A stretch of 64,000 nucleotides of DNA from Rubricella aquisinus (GCF_014199445.1 NZ_JACIJS010000001.1:506940-570939); one strand, 5' to 3'. Counted from the first letter of the stretch, positions 1 through 9,189 are shown. Notes: generated by a model from the letters alone, not told the origin. Program-made: numbers and translations.

Positions 1-794
1 CCACCATACATCGCCGATCGGTCAAGATTTTCGCGAATGATGTCGTGTGTCCGCTCATTCGTGTGCGTGACACCGCAGGCGATCTGGCGTGCCTCCGGTG
101 CCTTGTTCAGAAACGAAAAGAGCACCGGGTCATCATCACCCGGCTGCATATCCACCTTTGACCAATCGATTGTCTTGCCGTTGAGCCGTGGCGGCGTCCC
201 GGTTTTCAGCCGCCCCAGAGGGAGGCCAAGGCTGTCGATCCGTTCCGCCAAAGCGATAGACGCGTTCTCTCCCATCCGACCACCTGCGTGGGATTTGTCG
301 CCAATATGGATCACACCGCGCAAAAACGTGCCCGTGGTTAACACGACGGCCTGCGCCCGCACCTCGGACCCGTCGCGCAGGATCACGCCTTTTGCAGCGC
401 CGTCGATGACGCGCAGATCGGTCACCTCGCCTTCAATCACCGTCAAATTGTCATAACGCCGAAATTCTGCCTGCATCGCGGCGCGATAAATTGCGCGATC
501 TGCCTGACATCGTGGCCCCTGAACAGCAGGCCCCTTACGGCGGTTAAGCAGCCTGAATTGAATACCGGCAGCATCCGCCACGCGGCCCATTACGCCATCG
601 AGCGCATCAATTTCACGGACCAGATGCCCTTTACCGAGCCCGCCAATCGCGGGATTGCAGGACATTTCGCCAATCTTGGCGAATTGATGGGTCACCAAAG
701 CGGTGCGCACGCCCATCCGCGCCGCGGCCTGCGCAGCCTCCGAACCGGCATGACCGCCGCCAATCACCACCACGTCAAAATCAGAATGTTTCAC
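1..794 (-). CDS. mnmG: MnmG (GidA), tRNA uridine-5-carboxymethylaminomethyl modification enzyme, N-terminal part
   Basis: FAD-binding subunit of the MnmEG complex that modifies U34 of certain tRNAs in the cytoplasm. About 264 N-terminal residues are present and the gene runs off the left edge. The protein opens [20 protein letters not shown], with the dinucleotide-binding GGGHAG, followed by the family signatures [20 protein letters not shown] and [11 protein letters not shown]. The start is a GTG at 794-792, preceded by GAGGA about 8 bases upstream. Only 11 bases separate it from the mnmE stop, so the two are co-transcribed. The start codon lies inside a parS-like palindrome. The usual downstream neighbours (rsmG, parA, parB) would lie beyond the edge. 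Confidence 0.95.
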   Translation of the reverse strand, partial: MKHSDFDVVVIGGGHAGSEAAQAAARMGVRTALVTHQFAKIGEMSCNPAIGGLGKGHLVREIDALDGVMGRVADAAGIQFRLLNRRKGPAVQGPRCQADRAIYRAAMQAEFRRYDNLTVIEGEVTDLRVIDGAAKGVILRDGSEVRAQAVVLTTGTFLRGVIHIGDKSHAGGRMGENASIALAERIDSLGLPLGRLKTGTPPRLNGKTIDWSKVDMQPGDDDPVLFSFLNKAPEARQIACGVTHTNERTHDIIRENLDRSAMYG

Positions 795-802
795 GTGAAA
801 CG
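787..802. promoter_or_regulatory. parS centromere-like site (ParB binding)
   Basis: The plus strand reads TGTTTCACGTGAAACG. This contains a perfect 14-base palindrome, GTTTCACGTGAAAC, and differs from the widely conserved bacterial parS consensus (TGTTTCACGTGAAACA) only at the last base. The GTG start of mnmG is the complement of the CAC in the centre of the palindrome, so the site lies across a translation start. parS sites near gidA-parAB and oriC are known in Alphaproteobacteria, and an origin-like region lies 3.3 kb away. ParB binding here is inferred. Confidence 0.85.
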
Positions 803-805
803 TCC

Positions 806-2098
806 TCACTTGCCCAAACAAAAGCTAGAGAAAATCTCGTCCAGCACATGCTCCACATCAACCCGACCCAAAACGGAATCAAGCGCACGCACCGCACGCC
901 GCAATTCCTCAGCCGCCAGATCAACGAAATCCTGACCACCCCTTACATGAATTTCCGCCGAGTCTAAAGCGGCAACCGCTTCGTTCATCGCAATCAAGTG
1001 CCGCTCCCGAATGGCAGAGGACGCGCCGCGCGCCCGATCGCTCAAAATCTCACCAACCCGGCTGATAAGCGCATCAAGCCCAGCCCCCGTAACACCCGAC
1101 ACACCCCGGCCCGTCACATCCGCTTTCCCCGAAACCACGATATCCGCAGAAAGCCGCTCTGGCACCGGATCAGGCTCCGACTGCCCCGGCTCAAGTAGGA
1201 AAATGCGCAAATCCGCATCCCGTGCCCGCGCCCGTGCCCGGTCAACACCGATCGCCTCAACCGCGTCCTCCGTTTCCCGCAACCCAGCAGTATCAAGCAG
1301 CGTGACCGGCAATCCCGCCAAATCCATCCGCACCTCAATCACATCACGGGTCGTCCCCGCGATATCAGACGTGATCGCCGCATCACGCCCCGCAAGCGCG
1401 TTCAGCAATGTCGACTTTCCCGCATTCGGGCGCCCAACAATCGCCACCTCAAATCCATCGCGTATACGCTCCGCCATGGCAGCACCCGCGATCTCCGCTC
1501 TCAGTGAAATTCGTGTTTTCTCAATCAGATCAAGCACTTCTTCAGAGACATCTTGTGGTACTTCCTCATCCGCGAAATCAATCGTTGCTTCCGTCAACGC
1601 CATCGCCCGCACCAGATCGGTACGCCAATCATCCGTTTTTTTGCTTAACGCGCCACGCATGATTTGCATCGCCTGACGATGCTGCGCTTCGGTTTCCGCC
1701 TCGATCAGATCGCCCAAACCCTCGATCTGCGCCAAATCCATCCGGCCATTCTCAAGCGCCCTTCGCGAAAATTCCCCCGGCTCGGCCAGCCGAAATCCAT
1801 CCATGCCACTCAGCACCCGCAGGACGGAGGATACCACCGCGCCCGAGCCATGCAGCTGATACTCCGCAACCCGCTCACCCGTGAAACTCGCCTTTTCCTC
1901 AAACAGCAGCACGAGCGCCTCGTCCAACACGGCGCCATCCATCGGATCACGCAGAGTTCGCAACGCCGCCCGTCGCGCCACAGGCACCCGCGCCCCAAAC
2001 ACCTCAACCGACCGCCACGCGCCCGGTCCCGACACCCGCACAACCGCAACACCGGCCCGACCCCGCGCCGTTGCCAAGGCAAAAATCGTGTCCGCCAT
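806..2098 (-). CDS. mnmE: MnmE (TrmE), tRNA modification GTPase
   Basis: 430-residue GTPase partner of MnmG in U34 tRNA modification. It has an N-terminal tetrahydrofolate-binding domain (from [13 protein letters not shown]), a helical domain with an inserted G domain, and the C-terminal FCLGK motif carrying the catalytic cysteine. The P-loop GRPNAGKST is near residue 222, the switch motif [10 protein letters not shown] follows, and DTAG is the G3 motif. G4 reads SGKAD where NKxD is usual, a small departure. The start chosen is the ATG at 2098, preceded by GGAGG six bases upstream. A longer in-frame start at 2134 would run into a hairpin and lacks a ribosome site. mnmG follows 11 bases later. 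Confidence 0.96.
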   Translation of the reverse strand: MADTIFALATARGRAGVAVVRVSGPGAWRSVEVFGARVPVARRAALRTLRDPMDGAVLDEALVLLFEEKASFTGERVAEYQLHGSGAVVSSVLRVLSGMDGFRLAEPGEFSRRALENGRMDLAQIEGLGDLIEAETEAQHRQAMQIMRGALSKKTDDWRTDLVRAMALTEATIDFADEEVPQDVSEEVLDLIEKTRISLRAEIAGAAMAERIRDGFEVAIVGRPNAGKSTLLNALAGRDAAITSDIAGTTRDVIEVRMDLAGLPVTLLDTAGLRETEDAVEAIGVDRARARARDADLRIFLLEPGQSEPDPVPERLSADIVVSGKADVTGRGVSGVTGAGLDALISRVGEILSDRARGASSAIRERHLIAMNEAVAALDSAEIHVRGGQDFVDLAAEELRRAVRALDSVLGRVDVEHVLDEIFSSFCLGK

Positions 2099-2107
2099 CC
2101 GCACCTC

Positions 2108-2149
2108 CAAAAGCAAACGGCCCCGGCAGGACAATCCTGACCGGAGCCG
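2108..2149 (-). terminator. Hairpin between rho and mnmE, probable terminator or attenuator
   Basis: Between the rho stop and the mnmE start, a long inverted repeat pairs CGGCTCCGG...TCCT with AGGA...CCGGGGCCG (2118-2149) around a three-base loop, with a few mismatches. On the minus strand it is followed by TTTGCTTTT. It could end rho transcription or attenuate read-through into mnmE-mnmG. Confidence 0.55.
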
Positions 2150-2171
2150 CCTTAAGCCAATCCAACCCCGA

Positions 2172-3443
2172 TCAGGTGTTCATCGAGTCGAAGAAATCCG
2201 AATTCGTCTTGGTCTGTTTCAGCTTCGACAACAGGAACTCGATCGCATCCGTCGTCCCCATCGGGTTCAGGATCCGGCGCAAAACGAACATCTTGGTCAG
2301 GTCGGACTTGTCGACCAGCAGATCCTCTTTCCGGGTGCCGGATTTCAGAATGTCCATCGCCGGGAACACGCGCTTATCCGCAACCTTCCGATCCAGGACG
2401 AGTTCGGAGTTACCCGTGCCCTTAAATTCTTCAAAGATCACTTCATCCATCCGGCTGCCGGTGTCGATCAAGGCCGTCGCGATGATCGTCAGCGATCCGC
2501 CCTCTTCGATGTTCCGTGCCGCACCGAAGAACCGCTTTGGCCGCTGCAACGCATTCGCGTCCACACCACCCGTCAGAACCTTACCCGAGGAGGGCACAAC
2601 CGTGTTGAACGCCCGGCCAAGCCGCGTAATGGAATCCAGCAGGATCACAACATCCCGCTTGTGCTCAACCAGCCGCTTCGCCTTGTCGATCACCATTTCG
2701 GACACCGCAACGTGCCGCGTCGCCGGTTCATCAAATGTGGAGGCAATCACCTCCCCCTTGACCGAACGTTGCATGTCCGTCACTTCCTCCGGCCGTTCGT
2801 CGATCAGCAAAACGATCAGATAGCATTCCGGGTGATTGCGCTCGATCGAGTGGGCAATGTTCTGCAAAAGCACCGTCTTACCCGTGCGCGGCGGGGCGAC
2901 GATCAGGCAGCGTTGCCCTTTCCCAATAGGAGCGACAAGGTCGATCACACGCGCGGACCGATCCTTCACCGTCGGATCATCCACTTCCATGATCAGCCGC
3001 TCATCTGGGTAGAGCGGTGTGAGGTTATCGAAATTCACCTTATGGCGAGATTTTTCAGGATCCTCGAAATTGATCGCGGATACCTTGACCAATCCGAAAT
3101 ACCGCTCGCCCTCTTTCGGGGCACGGATCACACCCTCAATCGTATCTCCCGTCCGAAGGGAGAATTTGCGGATCTGGTTTGGGCTGACGTAAATATCATC
3201 CGGGCCTGGCAAATAGTTCGCCTCGGGTGAGCGCAGGAACCCAAACCCATCCATCAAAACCTCCAGCACTCCATCGCCAGAGATTTCGCAGCCTTCCTCG
3301 GCCATTTCCTTGAGAATGGCGAACATGATCTCGCCCTTGCGCATCGACGGCGCGTTCTCGATCTCAAGATCCTCGGCCATGCGCACGAGTTCAGCCGGGC
3401 TTTTCGCCTTCAGCTCAGCAAGAGAGAGTTTTTCAATATCCAT
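2172..3443 (-). CDS. rho: Transcription termination factor Rho
   Basis: 423-residue hexameric RNA helicase/ATPase that terminates transcription at C-rich RNA. It starts [16 protein letters not shown], the Rho N-terminal helical domain. A cold-shock-like RNA-binding domain with the signature [20 protein letters not shown] follows. The ATPase core has Walker A APPRTGKT, Walker [16 protein letters not shown] and the Q/R-loop region [11 protein letters not shown]. Length is normal. It lies between hemJ and mnmE in the order common to Rhodobacterales near the origin. Confidence 0.98.
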   Translation of the reverse strand: MDIEKLSLAELKAKSPAELVRMAEDLEIENAPSMRKGEIMFAILKEMAEEGCEISGDGVLEVLMDGFGFLRSPEANYLPGPDDIYVSPNQIRKFSLRTGDTIEGVIRAPKEGERYFGLVKVSAINFEDPEKSRHKVNFDNLTPLYPDERLIMEVDDPTVKDRSARVIDLVAPIGKGQRCLIVAPPRTGKTVLLQNIAHSIERNHPECYLIVLLIDERPEEVTDMQRSVKGEVIASTFDEPATRHVAVSEMVIDKAKRLVEHKRDVVILLDSITRLGRAFNTVVPSSGKVLTGGVDANALQRPKRFFGAARNIEEGGSLTIIATALIDTGSRMDEVIFEEFKGTGNSELVLDRKVADKRVFPAMDILKSGTRKEDLLVDKSDLTKMFVLRRILNPMGTTDAIEFLLSKLKQTKTNSDFFDSMNT

Positions 3444-3581
3444 GAAGTCGCCTGATAGAATAGACCACAGGTGAAGCCAGAAACGGTGTCACATGTGCAA
3501 TGTCTGTCTTCGGAAAAATCGCCCCAGAACAGCGGCGTATGTAGCCCATATGGATTTAAAGGGCGCTTTTGTCAATGCGGC

Positions 3582-4034
3582 CTAGATCGGTTTCACGATC
3601 ACCATGATCACGATCACCAGCATCAGAACGGTCGGCACCTCATTCATCAGGCGGTAATGTCGACCTGTCACGCTGTTCTGATCCGCAACAAAATCCTTCC
3701 GCCGCTGACCAAGCCAATGATGAAACCACGTCATTCCTAACACGCAGGCGAACTTGACGTAGAACCACCCTGATCCCCAATCGACCACACCCGGAATACC
3801 CACCAGGATCAGGCCCAGAACCCATGTCATGATCATCGACGGGTTCATGATGAGACGATACAATTTCGCCTCCATCACTTTCAATGTTTCTGAGAATTCA
3901 GACCCAACAGAAGCCCGTTCCGTATGGTAAACATACAGTCTAGGTAAGTAAAAAAGCCCCGCCATCCATGCAATTACTGCCATCAGGTGGAATGCTTTGA
4001 TCCATGGATAAGCAGTGATCAGTATATCAATCAT
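3582..4034 (-). CDS. hemJ: HemJ-type protoporphyrinogen IX oxidase
   Basis: 150-residue inner-membrane protein of the UPF0093/HemJ family, which oxidises protoporphyrinogen IX to protoporphyrin IX for heme (and bacteriochlorophyll) synthesis. It begins MIDILITAYPWIKAFHLMAV and has about four hydrophobic membrane segments. Characteristic histidines are visible in KAFHLMAVIAWMAG and MTWFHHWLGQRRKDF. The start is the ATG at 4034, with GAGGG about nine bases upstream. A longer frame to 4079 lacks support. It is the last leftward gene before the origin-like intergenic region. Confidence 0.92.
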   Translation of the reverse strand: MIDILITAYPWIKAFHLMAVIAWMAGLFYLPRLYVYHTERASVGSEFSETLKVMEAKLYRLIMNPSMIMTWVLGLILVGIPGVVDWGSGWFYVKFACVLGMTWFHHWLGQRRKDFVADQNSVTGRHYRLMNEVPTVLMLVIVIMVIVKPI

Positions 4035-4424
4035 AAGGACCCTCTGTTTCCCTATTTTTACGGGAGGTTCGCCATCCATTCAATCCGTTACAGACAGGCT
4101 TCCTATATAAATAATATCGAAGATATTTTTTATGATGGTGTAGAGCCTGTGAATCCTGTGGATGAATATCCCATCGTATTTCGCACACAGATTTATCCAC
4201 AACGCCCAAGCCCGGTCAAACCAACTCTGCTTGGGGAATCCGGCGCCGCGTCCAAGTTATCATTCCCCACCCTGAGCCTGCCTGTGGACGGGATGGTTTC
4301 GGCACAAAAACGCTGAAACAGGGTGCTGTGTCGATGAAACGGCATGCGTCCTTCTATTGATCCCCGCACGTCGCCCCGCCATACACGACTTATCCCCAGA
4401 GTTAAGCGCAGGGTGAGGCAGCCG
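4035..4424. other. Probable chromosomal replication origin (oriC)
   Basis: 390-base non-coding region between divergent hemJ and the DUF299 regulator gene. It holds one perfect DnaA box (TTATCCACA, 4193-4201), two one-mismatch boxes (TGTGGATGA at 4157-4165, TTATCCCCA at 4390-4398) and a two-mismatch box (TGTGGACGG at 4283-4291). An A/T-rich stretch, including TATATAAATAATATC and ATATTTTTTATG, lies at about 4101-4135, suitable for unwinding. Two GANTC methylation sites (4151-4155, 4236-4240) are present. In Caulobacter, oriC is flanked by the DUF299 gene (RP001), as here. Transcription diverges from this point and a parS site is 3.3 kb away. No CtrA-type TTAA-N7-TTAA box was seen. Confidence 0.82.
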
Positions 4425-5249
4425 ATGGCATCGAAATTCGACATTCACATCCTCTCTGATTCGACCGGAGAGACGGGATTTGCCGCCGTGCGCGCCGCGC
4501 TCGCGCTCTTTGATGATAAGCCGTTTACGCAGCACCGGCATGTTTTTATCCGTTCCACCAGTCAGCTTGAGGCAATCCTCGCTGGCTTGCCGCCCACGCC
4601 CTGCCTGATTGTCTATACCTTGGCCGATCCCGCCCTGATCGGGCTCTTGGAGGACGAAGCGGGGCGCCGCAACATAACGCTCGTGCCCCTTCTCAATCCC
4701 CTGATCGACGCGGTGGCCGATTTGACGGATCAGGTGCCGAACCCGCGCTCCGGCAATCAGCACACGGTGGATGATCAATATCTTGAGCGGGTCAACGCGA
4801 TTGATTTTGCCATGAGCCATGATGACGGGATCAGCGCGGATTACCTTTTATCCGCAGATGTGATCCTTGTTGGTGTCAGCCGCACGTCCAAAACGCCAAC
4901 CTGTATTTATCTCGCCTATCAGGGGGTGAAGGCCGCGAATGTGCCGCTTGTCCCGGGTCAGCCGCAGCCGCCCGCTTTGCTGGAGGCGATCCGCGCAGGT
5001 GCCGCCGTGATCGGCCTGATCGCAACGCCCAATCGGCTGGCACAGGTGCGCAAGAACAGGCTCAAGACACTCGGCGGTACGCATCAGGTGGATTATGCTG
5101 ACCTCGCCACCATTCAGGAAGAAGTCGCAGAGGCGCGCCTGTTCTTCGACCGGCACTCCCTGCCAGTGATCGACGTCACCCGCCGCTCCATCGAGGAAAC
5201 CGCCGCTGCCGTGCAGCTAGAGATGCGAAAGAAAGCAGCCAAACCGTGA
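4425..5249 (+). CDS. Pyruvate,phosphate dikinase / PEP synthase regulatory protein (DUF299)
   Basis: 274-residue bifunctional kinase/pyrophosphorylase that uses ADP to inactivate, and phosphate to reactivate, PPDK or PEP synthase, controlling the pyruvate-PEP step. The N-terminus MASKFDIHILSDSTGETG is typical of the family. The P-loop is GVSRTSKTP at residues 150-158, and the C-terminal helix is DVTRRSIEETAA. The ATG at 4425 is preceded by GAGG. An upstream in-frame ATG at 4344 would extend into the origin region and is not favoured. It overlaps the next gene by GTGA. Confidence 0.93.
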   Translation: MASKFDIHILSDSTGETGFAAVRAALALFDDKPFTQHRHVFIRSTSQLEAILAGLPPTPCLIVYTLADPALIGLLEDEAGRRNITLVPLLNPLIDAVADLTDQVPNPRSGNQHTVDDQYLERVNAIDFAMSHDDGISADYLLSADVILVGVSRTSKTPTCIYLAYQGVKAANVPLVPGQPQPPALLEAIRAGAAVIGLIATPNRLAQVRKNRLKTLGGTHQVDYADLATIQEEVAEARLFFDRHSLPVIDVTRRSIEETAAAVQLEMRKKAAKP

Positions 5250-5845
5250 CACAGCCCGTTATTCTAGCCTCCGGTTCCAAAATCCGGGCCGAAAGCCTGC
5301 GCAATGCCGGTGTAACCTTTGAGGTCGATGTGCCCCGCGTCGATGAGGCGAGCATCAAGGCCGCGATGCTCGCGGAGGAGGCCCCGCCGCGCGACATTGC
5401 CGACAAACTGGCGGAGTTGAAGTCCCTGCGCATCTCAGCCCGGCACCCGGAGGCGTTGACGCTTGGTTGCGATCAGGTGCTTGTGCATAAAGGCCGCCTG
5501 TTCGACAAACCCGCCAACCGGGCGGAGGCCGCGGAGCATTTGCGCCACCTCAACGGATCAAGCCATGAGCTTTTGTCCGCCGCCGTCATCAGTGAGGCAG
5601 GTCGCCCTGTCTGGCGGCATATCGGGCGGGCGCAACTGGTGATGCGACCCTTCTCAGACGCATTTCTGGAGGATTATCTCGATGCGGAGGGTGATGAAAT
5701 CCTCCATTGCGTCGGAGCCTACAGGCTGGAAGGACGCGGGGCGCAGCTTTTCTCTCGGGTGCAGGGGGATTATTTCAGCGTCCTCGGCTTGCCCTTGCTT
5801 GAAGTGTTGGGTTTTCTGAGGGCACGAAAGGTGTTGATCGAATGA
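5246..5845 (+). CDS. maf: Maf family nucleoside triphosphate pyrophosphatase
   Basis: 199-residue Maf/HAM1-fold hydrolase that removes pyrophosphate from non-canonical or excess nucleoside triphosphates. Family marks are the N-terminal ILASGSKIRAESLRNAGV, the catalytic region LTLGCDQVL and the C-terminal VGAYRLEGRG followed by GDYFSVLGLPL. The start is a GTG whose last two bases begin the stop of the upstream regulator, so translation is probably coupled. aroE follows with an ATGA overlap. Substrate choice between Maf and YceF/YhdE types cannot be told from sequence alone. Confidence 0.9.
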   Translation: MTQPVILASGSKIRAESLRNAGVTFEVDVPRVDEASIKAAMLAEEAPPRDIADKLAELKSLRISARHPEALTLGCDQVLVHKGRLFDKPANRAEAAEHLRHLNGSSHELLSAAVISEAGRPVWRHIGRAQLVMRPFSDAFLEDYLDAEGDEILHCVGAYRLEGRGAQLFSRVQGDYFSVLGLPLLEVLGFLRARKVLIE

Positions 5846-6675
5846 GCCAAGCCCCCCTCCTCGCCGGTGTTGTCGGCAACCCGATCGGTCACAGCCGGTC
5901 GCCCGCGCTGCATGGCCACTGGTTGCGGCGCTATGGCATTGCAGGTCACTACATCCCCATCGAATTGCGGCCAGAGCATTTTGAAACGGGCATCCGCGCC
6001 CTGCCTAAGCTCGGCTTTCGCGGGATCAATGTGACCATTCCCTATAAGGAAACCATCCTGTCCATGGCCGATCAGGTGAGCGATCGCGCGTCGTTGATCG
6101 GCGCGGCCAACACCATCATGTTTCGCGAAGATGGCGGAATTTATGCCGACAATACAGACGGTTATGGGTTCATTTCCAATCTTGAACATCACGCGCCTGC
6201 TTGGTCCGCGAAATCCGGGCCAGCGCTTGTGCTGGGGGCGGGGGGCGCGGCAAAGGCGATTGTTGCCGCGATGGTTCAGGCAGGCGCGCCAGAGATCCGC
6301 ATCGCCAACCGCACCCGCAACCGTGCGGAGGCCCTGCGCGAACGGTTCGGGGCGCGGGTCACAGTGGTCGATTGGAATATGGCCGCCGGGGCGATGGCCG
6401 ACACCGCAACGATCATCAACACCACATCGCTGGGCATGGACGGCCAGCCGCCATTGAACCTGACCTTTGAGGCAGCCCCCAAATCGGCGCTTGCCACCGA
6501 TATTGTCTATGCCCCGCTTATCACGCCCTTCCTGTCCCGCGCGGCGGAGGCCGGGTTGGTGACCGTGGATGGGCTTGGCATGTTGCTTCATCAGGCAGCG
6601 CCCGGTTTTCAGCATTGGTTCGGTGTGCGGCCCGATGTGGATGATGATCTGCGCGCGGCGGTCCTGTCGGCATGA
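5842..6675 (+). CDS. aroE: Shikimate dehydrogenase
   Basis: 277-residue NADPH-dependent enzyme reducing 3-dehydroshikimate to shikimate in aromatic amino acid synthesis. The shikimate site is seen in GHSRSPALHGHWLRRYGI and GINVTIPYKE, which carries the catalytic lysine. NTDGYGF and the nucleotide-binding GAGGAAKAIVAAMV follow, then NTTSLGM. Length is standard. It overlaps maf and coaE by ATGA at each end, inside a rightward run of five tightly packed genes from the origin. Confidence 0.96.
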   Translation: MSQAPLLAGVVGNPIGHSRSPALHGHWLRRYGIAGHYIPIELRPEHFETGIRALPKLGFRGINVTIPYKETILSMADQVSDRASLIGAANTIMFREDGGIYADNTDGYGFISNLEHHAPAWSAKSGPALVLGAGGAAKAIVAAMVQAGAPEIRIANRTRNRAEALRERFGARVTVVDWNMAAGAMADTATIINTTSLGMDGQPPLNLTFEAAPKSALATDIVYAPLITPFLSRAAEAGLVTVDGLGMLLHQAAPGFQHWFGVRPDVDDDLRAAVLSA

Positions 6676-7268
6676 GCATCAATATCGGTCTGACCGGCTC
6701 CATCGGCATGGGCAAAAGCACCACGGCTGGCTTCTTCCGCGATGCAGGCGTGCCTGTCTGGGATGCGGATGCCGCCGTGCATCAGCTTTACGCACCGGGT
6801 GGCGGTGGCGCGCGGGCAATCGCAGTACTTTGCCCCGATGCGGTCACGGACGAGGGCGTTGACCGCGCGAAGCTGCGCGCCGCAATCATGGCCGATGAAA
6901 GCCTCATGCCCCGGATCGAAGCGGCCATTCACCCGCTTGTCGCCCAAGACCGGGCGGATTTTATTGCAGGTACGCCGGACGCCCCGCTCCGGCTGTTTGA
7001 CATACCGCTTCTGTTTGAAACCGGCGCGGATGGCTGGCTTGATCATATCGTTGTGGTGACGGCCCCGACGGAGGTGCAGCGCAGCCGCGTTCTGGCCCGC
7101 CCCGGCATGACCGAAGAGGCGTTTCATGGTATCCTCGCCCGCCAGACCCCCGATGCGGACAAACGCGCGCGGGCCGATACGGTGATCGACACCTCCCATG
7201 GGATTGAGGCCGCGCGCGCGGCAGTGCACACTCTGATCGCACGGCTGACAGGGGTGCCACATGCGTGA
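6672..7268 (+). CDS. coaE: Dephospho-CoA kinase
   Basis: 198-residue P-loop kinase that phosphorylates the 3'-hydroxyl of dephospho-CoA, the last step of CoA synthesis. The P-loop GLTGSIGMGKST is at the N-terminus, followed by the conserved WDADAAVHQLY. DIPLLFETG and the lid region VLARPGMTEEAF are also present. It overlaps aroE by ATGA and dnaQ by eight bases. Confidence 0.95.
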   Translation: MSINIGLTGSIGMGKSTTAGFFRDAGVPVWDADAAVHQLYAPGGGGARAIAVLCPDAVTDEGVDRAKLRAAIMADESLMPRIEAAIHPLVAQDRADFIAGTPDAPLRLFDIPLLFETGADGWLDHIVVVTAPTEVQRSRVLARPGMTEEAFHGILARQTPDADKRARADTVIDTSHGIEAARAAVHTLIARLTGVPHA

Positions 7269-7947
7269 GATTGTTTGGGATACGGAAACCACCGGGTTCA
7301 AACCGGAAGAGGGGCACAGGCTCGTCGAAATCGGTGCGATCGAGTTGGTCAACCACCTGCCGACAGAGAATGTATTTCACGAATACATCAATCCCGAACG
7401 CGACATACCCGAGGAGGCATTTAACGTACACGGGTTGAGCATCGACTTTCTCAAAGACAAACCCGTCTTTGCCCAGATCGCCCAGAAATTCGTGGATTTC
7501 GTCGGGGATGCGACGCTCGTGGCGCATAATGCCAGCTTCGACATGCATTTCATCAATTACCAGCTCAAGGAACTGGGGTTCGAGCCGATCCCCATGTCCC
7601 GGTCGCTGGATACACTGGCCATTGCGCGCAAGAAGTTTCCCGGCGCGCAAAACTCCCTCGATGCCCTGTGCCGCAGGTTTGGCGTCGATAATTCCGCGCG
7701 CGAAAAACATGGTGCGCTGCTGGATAGTGAGATCCTTGCGGAAGTGTATCTGGAGCTGATCGGCGGGCGGCAGCCGGATTTCGGGTTGTCGGGCGCGCAA
7801 CAGTTGACAACCACGGCCAATCCCACCGGGGATTGGACACCACCGGCCCGGCCGCGCCCGCTCCCCTCGCGCCTGACAGAGGCGGAGAAGGCGGCGCATG
7901 ACGCGTTTGTCGATGCGCTGGGGGAAAAGGCGTTCTGGCGCGCATGA
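7261..7947 (+). CDS. dnaQ: DNA polymerase III epsilon subunit (3'-5' proofreading exonuclease)
   Basis: 228-residue DEDDh exonuclease giving proofreading to the replicative polymerase. Exo I is WDTETTGFKPEEGHRLVEIG (acidic D and E), Exo II is LVAHNASFDMHFINYQL, and Exo III with its histidine is HGALLDSEILAEVYLEL. The C-terminal tail after residue 185 is proline-rich and would contact the alpha subunit. It is the last gene of the rightward origin-proximal operon and is followed by a strong terminator. Confidence 0.95.
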   Translation: MREIVWDTETTGFKPEEGHRLVEIGAIELVNHLPTENVFHEYINPERDIPEEAFNVHGLSIDFLKDKPVFAQIAQKFVDFVGDATLVAHNASFDMHFINYQLKELGFEPIPMSRSLDTLAIARKKFPGAQNSLDALCRRFGVDNSAREKHGALLDSEILAEVYLELIGGRQPDFGLSGAQQLTTTANPTGDWTPPARPRPLPSRLTEAEKAAHDAFVDALGEKAFWRA

Positions 7948-7976
7948 AAAAGGGCGGCACATTGGCCGCCCTTCTC
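7947..7976. terminator. Bidirectional terminator between dnaQ and secB
   Basis: Perfect GC stem GGGCGGC / GCCGCCC (7952-7958 with 7965-7971) around ACATTG. It is flanked by AAAAA on the left, so the minus strand reads into TTTTT, and by TTCT on the right. It lies between convergent dnaQ and secB and can serve both, better for the secB side. Confidence 0.85.
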
Positions 7977-7996
7977 CAAATACGTTCGGGATGCGT

Positions 7997-8494
7997 TTAC
8001 GCAGTGCCTTCTGGCTGTGCGGCTTGCGCAGCCTGACGGCGCGCGATCTCGTTGCGATAGAGTTGCAGAAAGTCGATATTGTCCACATTCACCGGCGGGA
8101 AGCCCCCGTCGCGGGTCACGTCCGACACGATCCGGCGCACATAGGGGAACAACATGCGCGGGCATTCGATCATCAGATAGGGATGAAGCTGCTCGTTCGG
8201 CACATTCTCAATCGTGAAGATGCCAGCATAGTCCATTTCCAGAAGGAACATCGGCTCAGTCGCGGCGGTCGCCTTTACCTCGATATGCATGACGACCTCG
8301 AATGTGCCGTCCTCCAGCTTTTTGCCGTCAAGGTTGACGCCCACTTTCACATCGGGTGCGCCGGTCGGTGCCTTGTATTTCTGGGCGATCACGTTCTCGA
8401 ACGAGATGTCCTTGATATACTGGGTGCGCACCTGCATGCGCGGGGGTTGCGGTTGCGCCTGCGCGCCGTTTGCGGCGGGGGTTTCCTCTGCCAT
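7997..8494 (-). CDS. secB: Protein-export chaperone SecB
   Basis: 165-residue cytoplasmic tetrameric chaperone that keeps preproteins unfolded and hands them to SecA. Family marks are the motif QYIKDISFENV and the C-terminal ENVPNEQLHPYLMIECPRML and GGFPPVNVDNIDFLQLY. A Pro/Gln/Ala-rich N-terminal extension of about 20 residues and an Ala-rich tail are common in Rhodobacteraceae. The ATG at 8494 is preceded by GGAGAG. Confidence 0.96.
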   Translation of the reverse strand: MAEETPAANGAQAQPQPPRMQVRTQYIKDISFENVIAQKYKAPTGAPDVKVGVNLDGKKLEDGTFEVVMHIEVKATAATEPMFLLEMDYAGIFTIENVPNEQLHPYLMIECPRMLFPYVRRIVSDVTRDGGFPPVNVDNIDFLQLYRNEIARRQAAQAAQPEGTA

Positions 8495-8567
8495 GTGTCT
8501 CTCCTGAATGTGTGTATCTGACTGTTGGCCGCAGGCTTATCAGGTTGGCCCAAGGCCGACAACAGGG

Positions 8568-9062
8568 TCAGTCCCGGCGGGTCCAGCCGGAACTGCCGCG
8601 CGGGCCATCATCGGGAATATCCTCTGGCTCAACCCGGTAATCCCCGTCGATGATGTCCTCCGATGCGGGCGGATGCCGGTCCGCTGTCGCGGCACCAGCC
8701 TGCATGTGTATGTTTGAGGTAATCCGCTTGGCCAGATAACTGATCACCGCACTGCGCACCGGCGGCACCAAAAGGGCAAAGCCAATCGCATCGGTGAAAA
8801 AGCCGGGTGTCAGCAGAACGATCCCTGCCACGAGGATCAACGCCCCATGCGCCAATGGCCCGCGCGGATCGCGGCCTTCGTTCAGGCTGGCCTGAAGTTT
8901 TGCAAGCTCGCCCATCCCCTGCTGCCGCAACAGCGCCGCCCCCAGAACAGCGGTCAAGATCACCGTCACCAGCGTTGGAAACAGGCCGATCCACCCACCA
9001 ACTTGGATGAACAATCCGATCTCAATCAATGGCACAACGATCAGCGCCACGAAAATCCACAT
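8568..9062 (-). CDS. fxsA: FxsA family inner-membrane protein
   Basis: 164-residue membrane protein of the FxsA family (in E. coli, overexpression relieves F-plasmid exclusion of phage T7). It begins MWIFVALIVVPLIEIGLFIQ, with the conserved glutamate in the first membrane segment. Further hydrophobic segments follow around residues 25-45 and 75-100, and an acidic, proline-rich cytoplasmic tail ends it. The molecular role is not established. It lies just upstream of secB on the same strand. Confidence 0.88.
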   Translation of the reverse strand: MWIFVALIVVPLIEIGLFIQVGGWIGLFPTLVTVILTAVLGAALLRQQGMGELAKLQASLNEGRDPRGPLAHGALILVAGIVLLTPGFFTDAIGFALLVPPVRSAVISYLAKRITSNIHMQAGAATADRHPPASEDIIDGDYRVEPEDIPDDGPRGSSGWTRRD

Positions 9063-9189
9063 GATTCCTCACAATCTGACAGCCCGCCGCACCCACCAAA
9101 CATGGACTTAACCGCCTCGCGACCTTAGATAGGGATGAACAGGCGCTGTGAGAAGCGCGCAAGCGGTTTTTGGCGAAAGGCTAAAAGAG

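Noticed and set aside
8511-8565. Possible stem between CTGTTGGCC and GGCCGACAACAG downstream of fxsA
   Set aside because: The arms pair only partly, are far apart and no T-run follows, so it is not called as a terminator.
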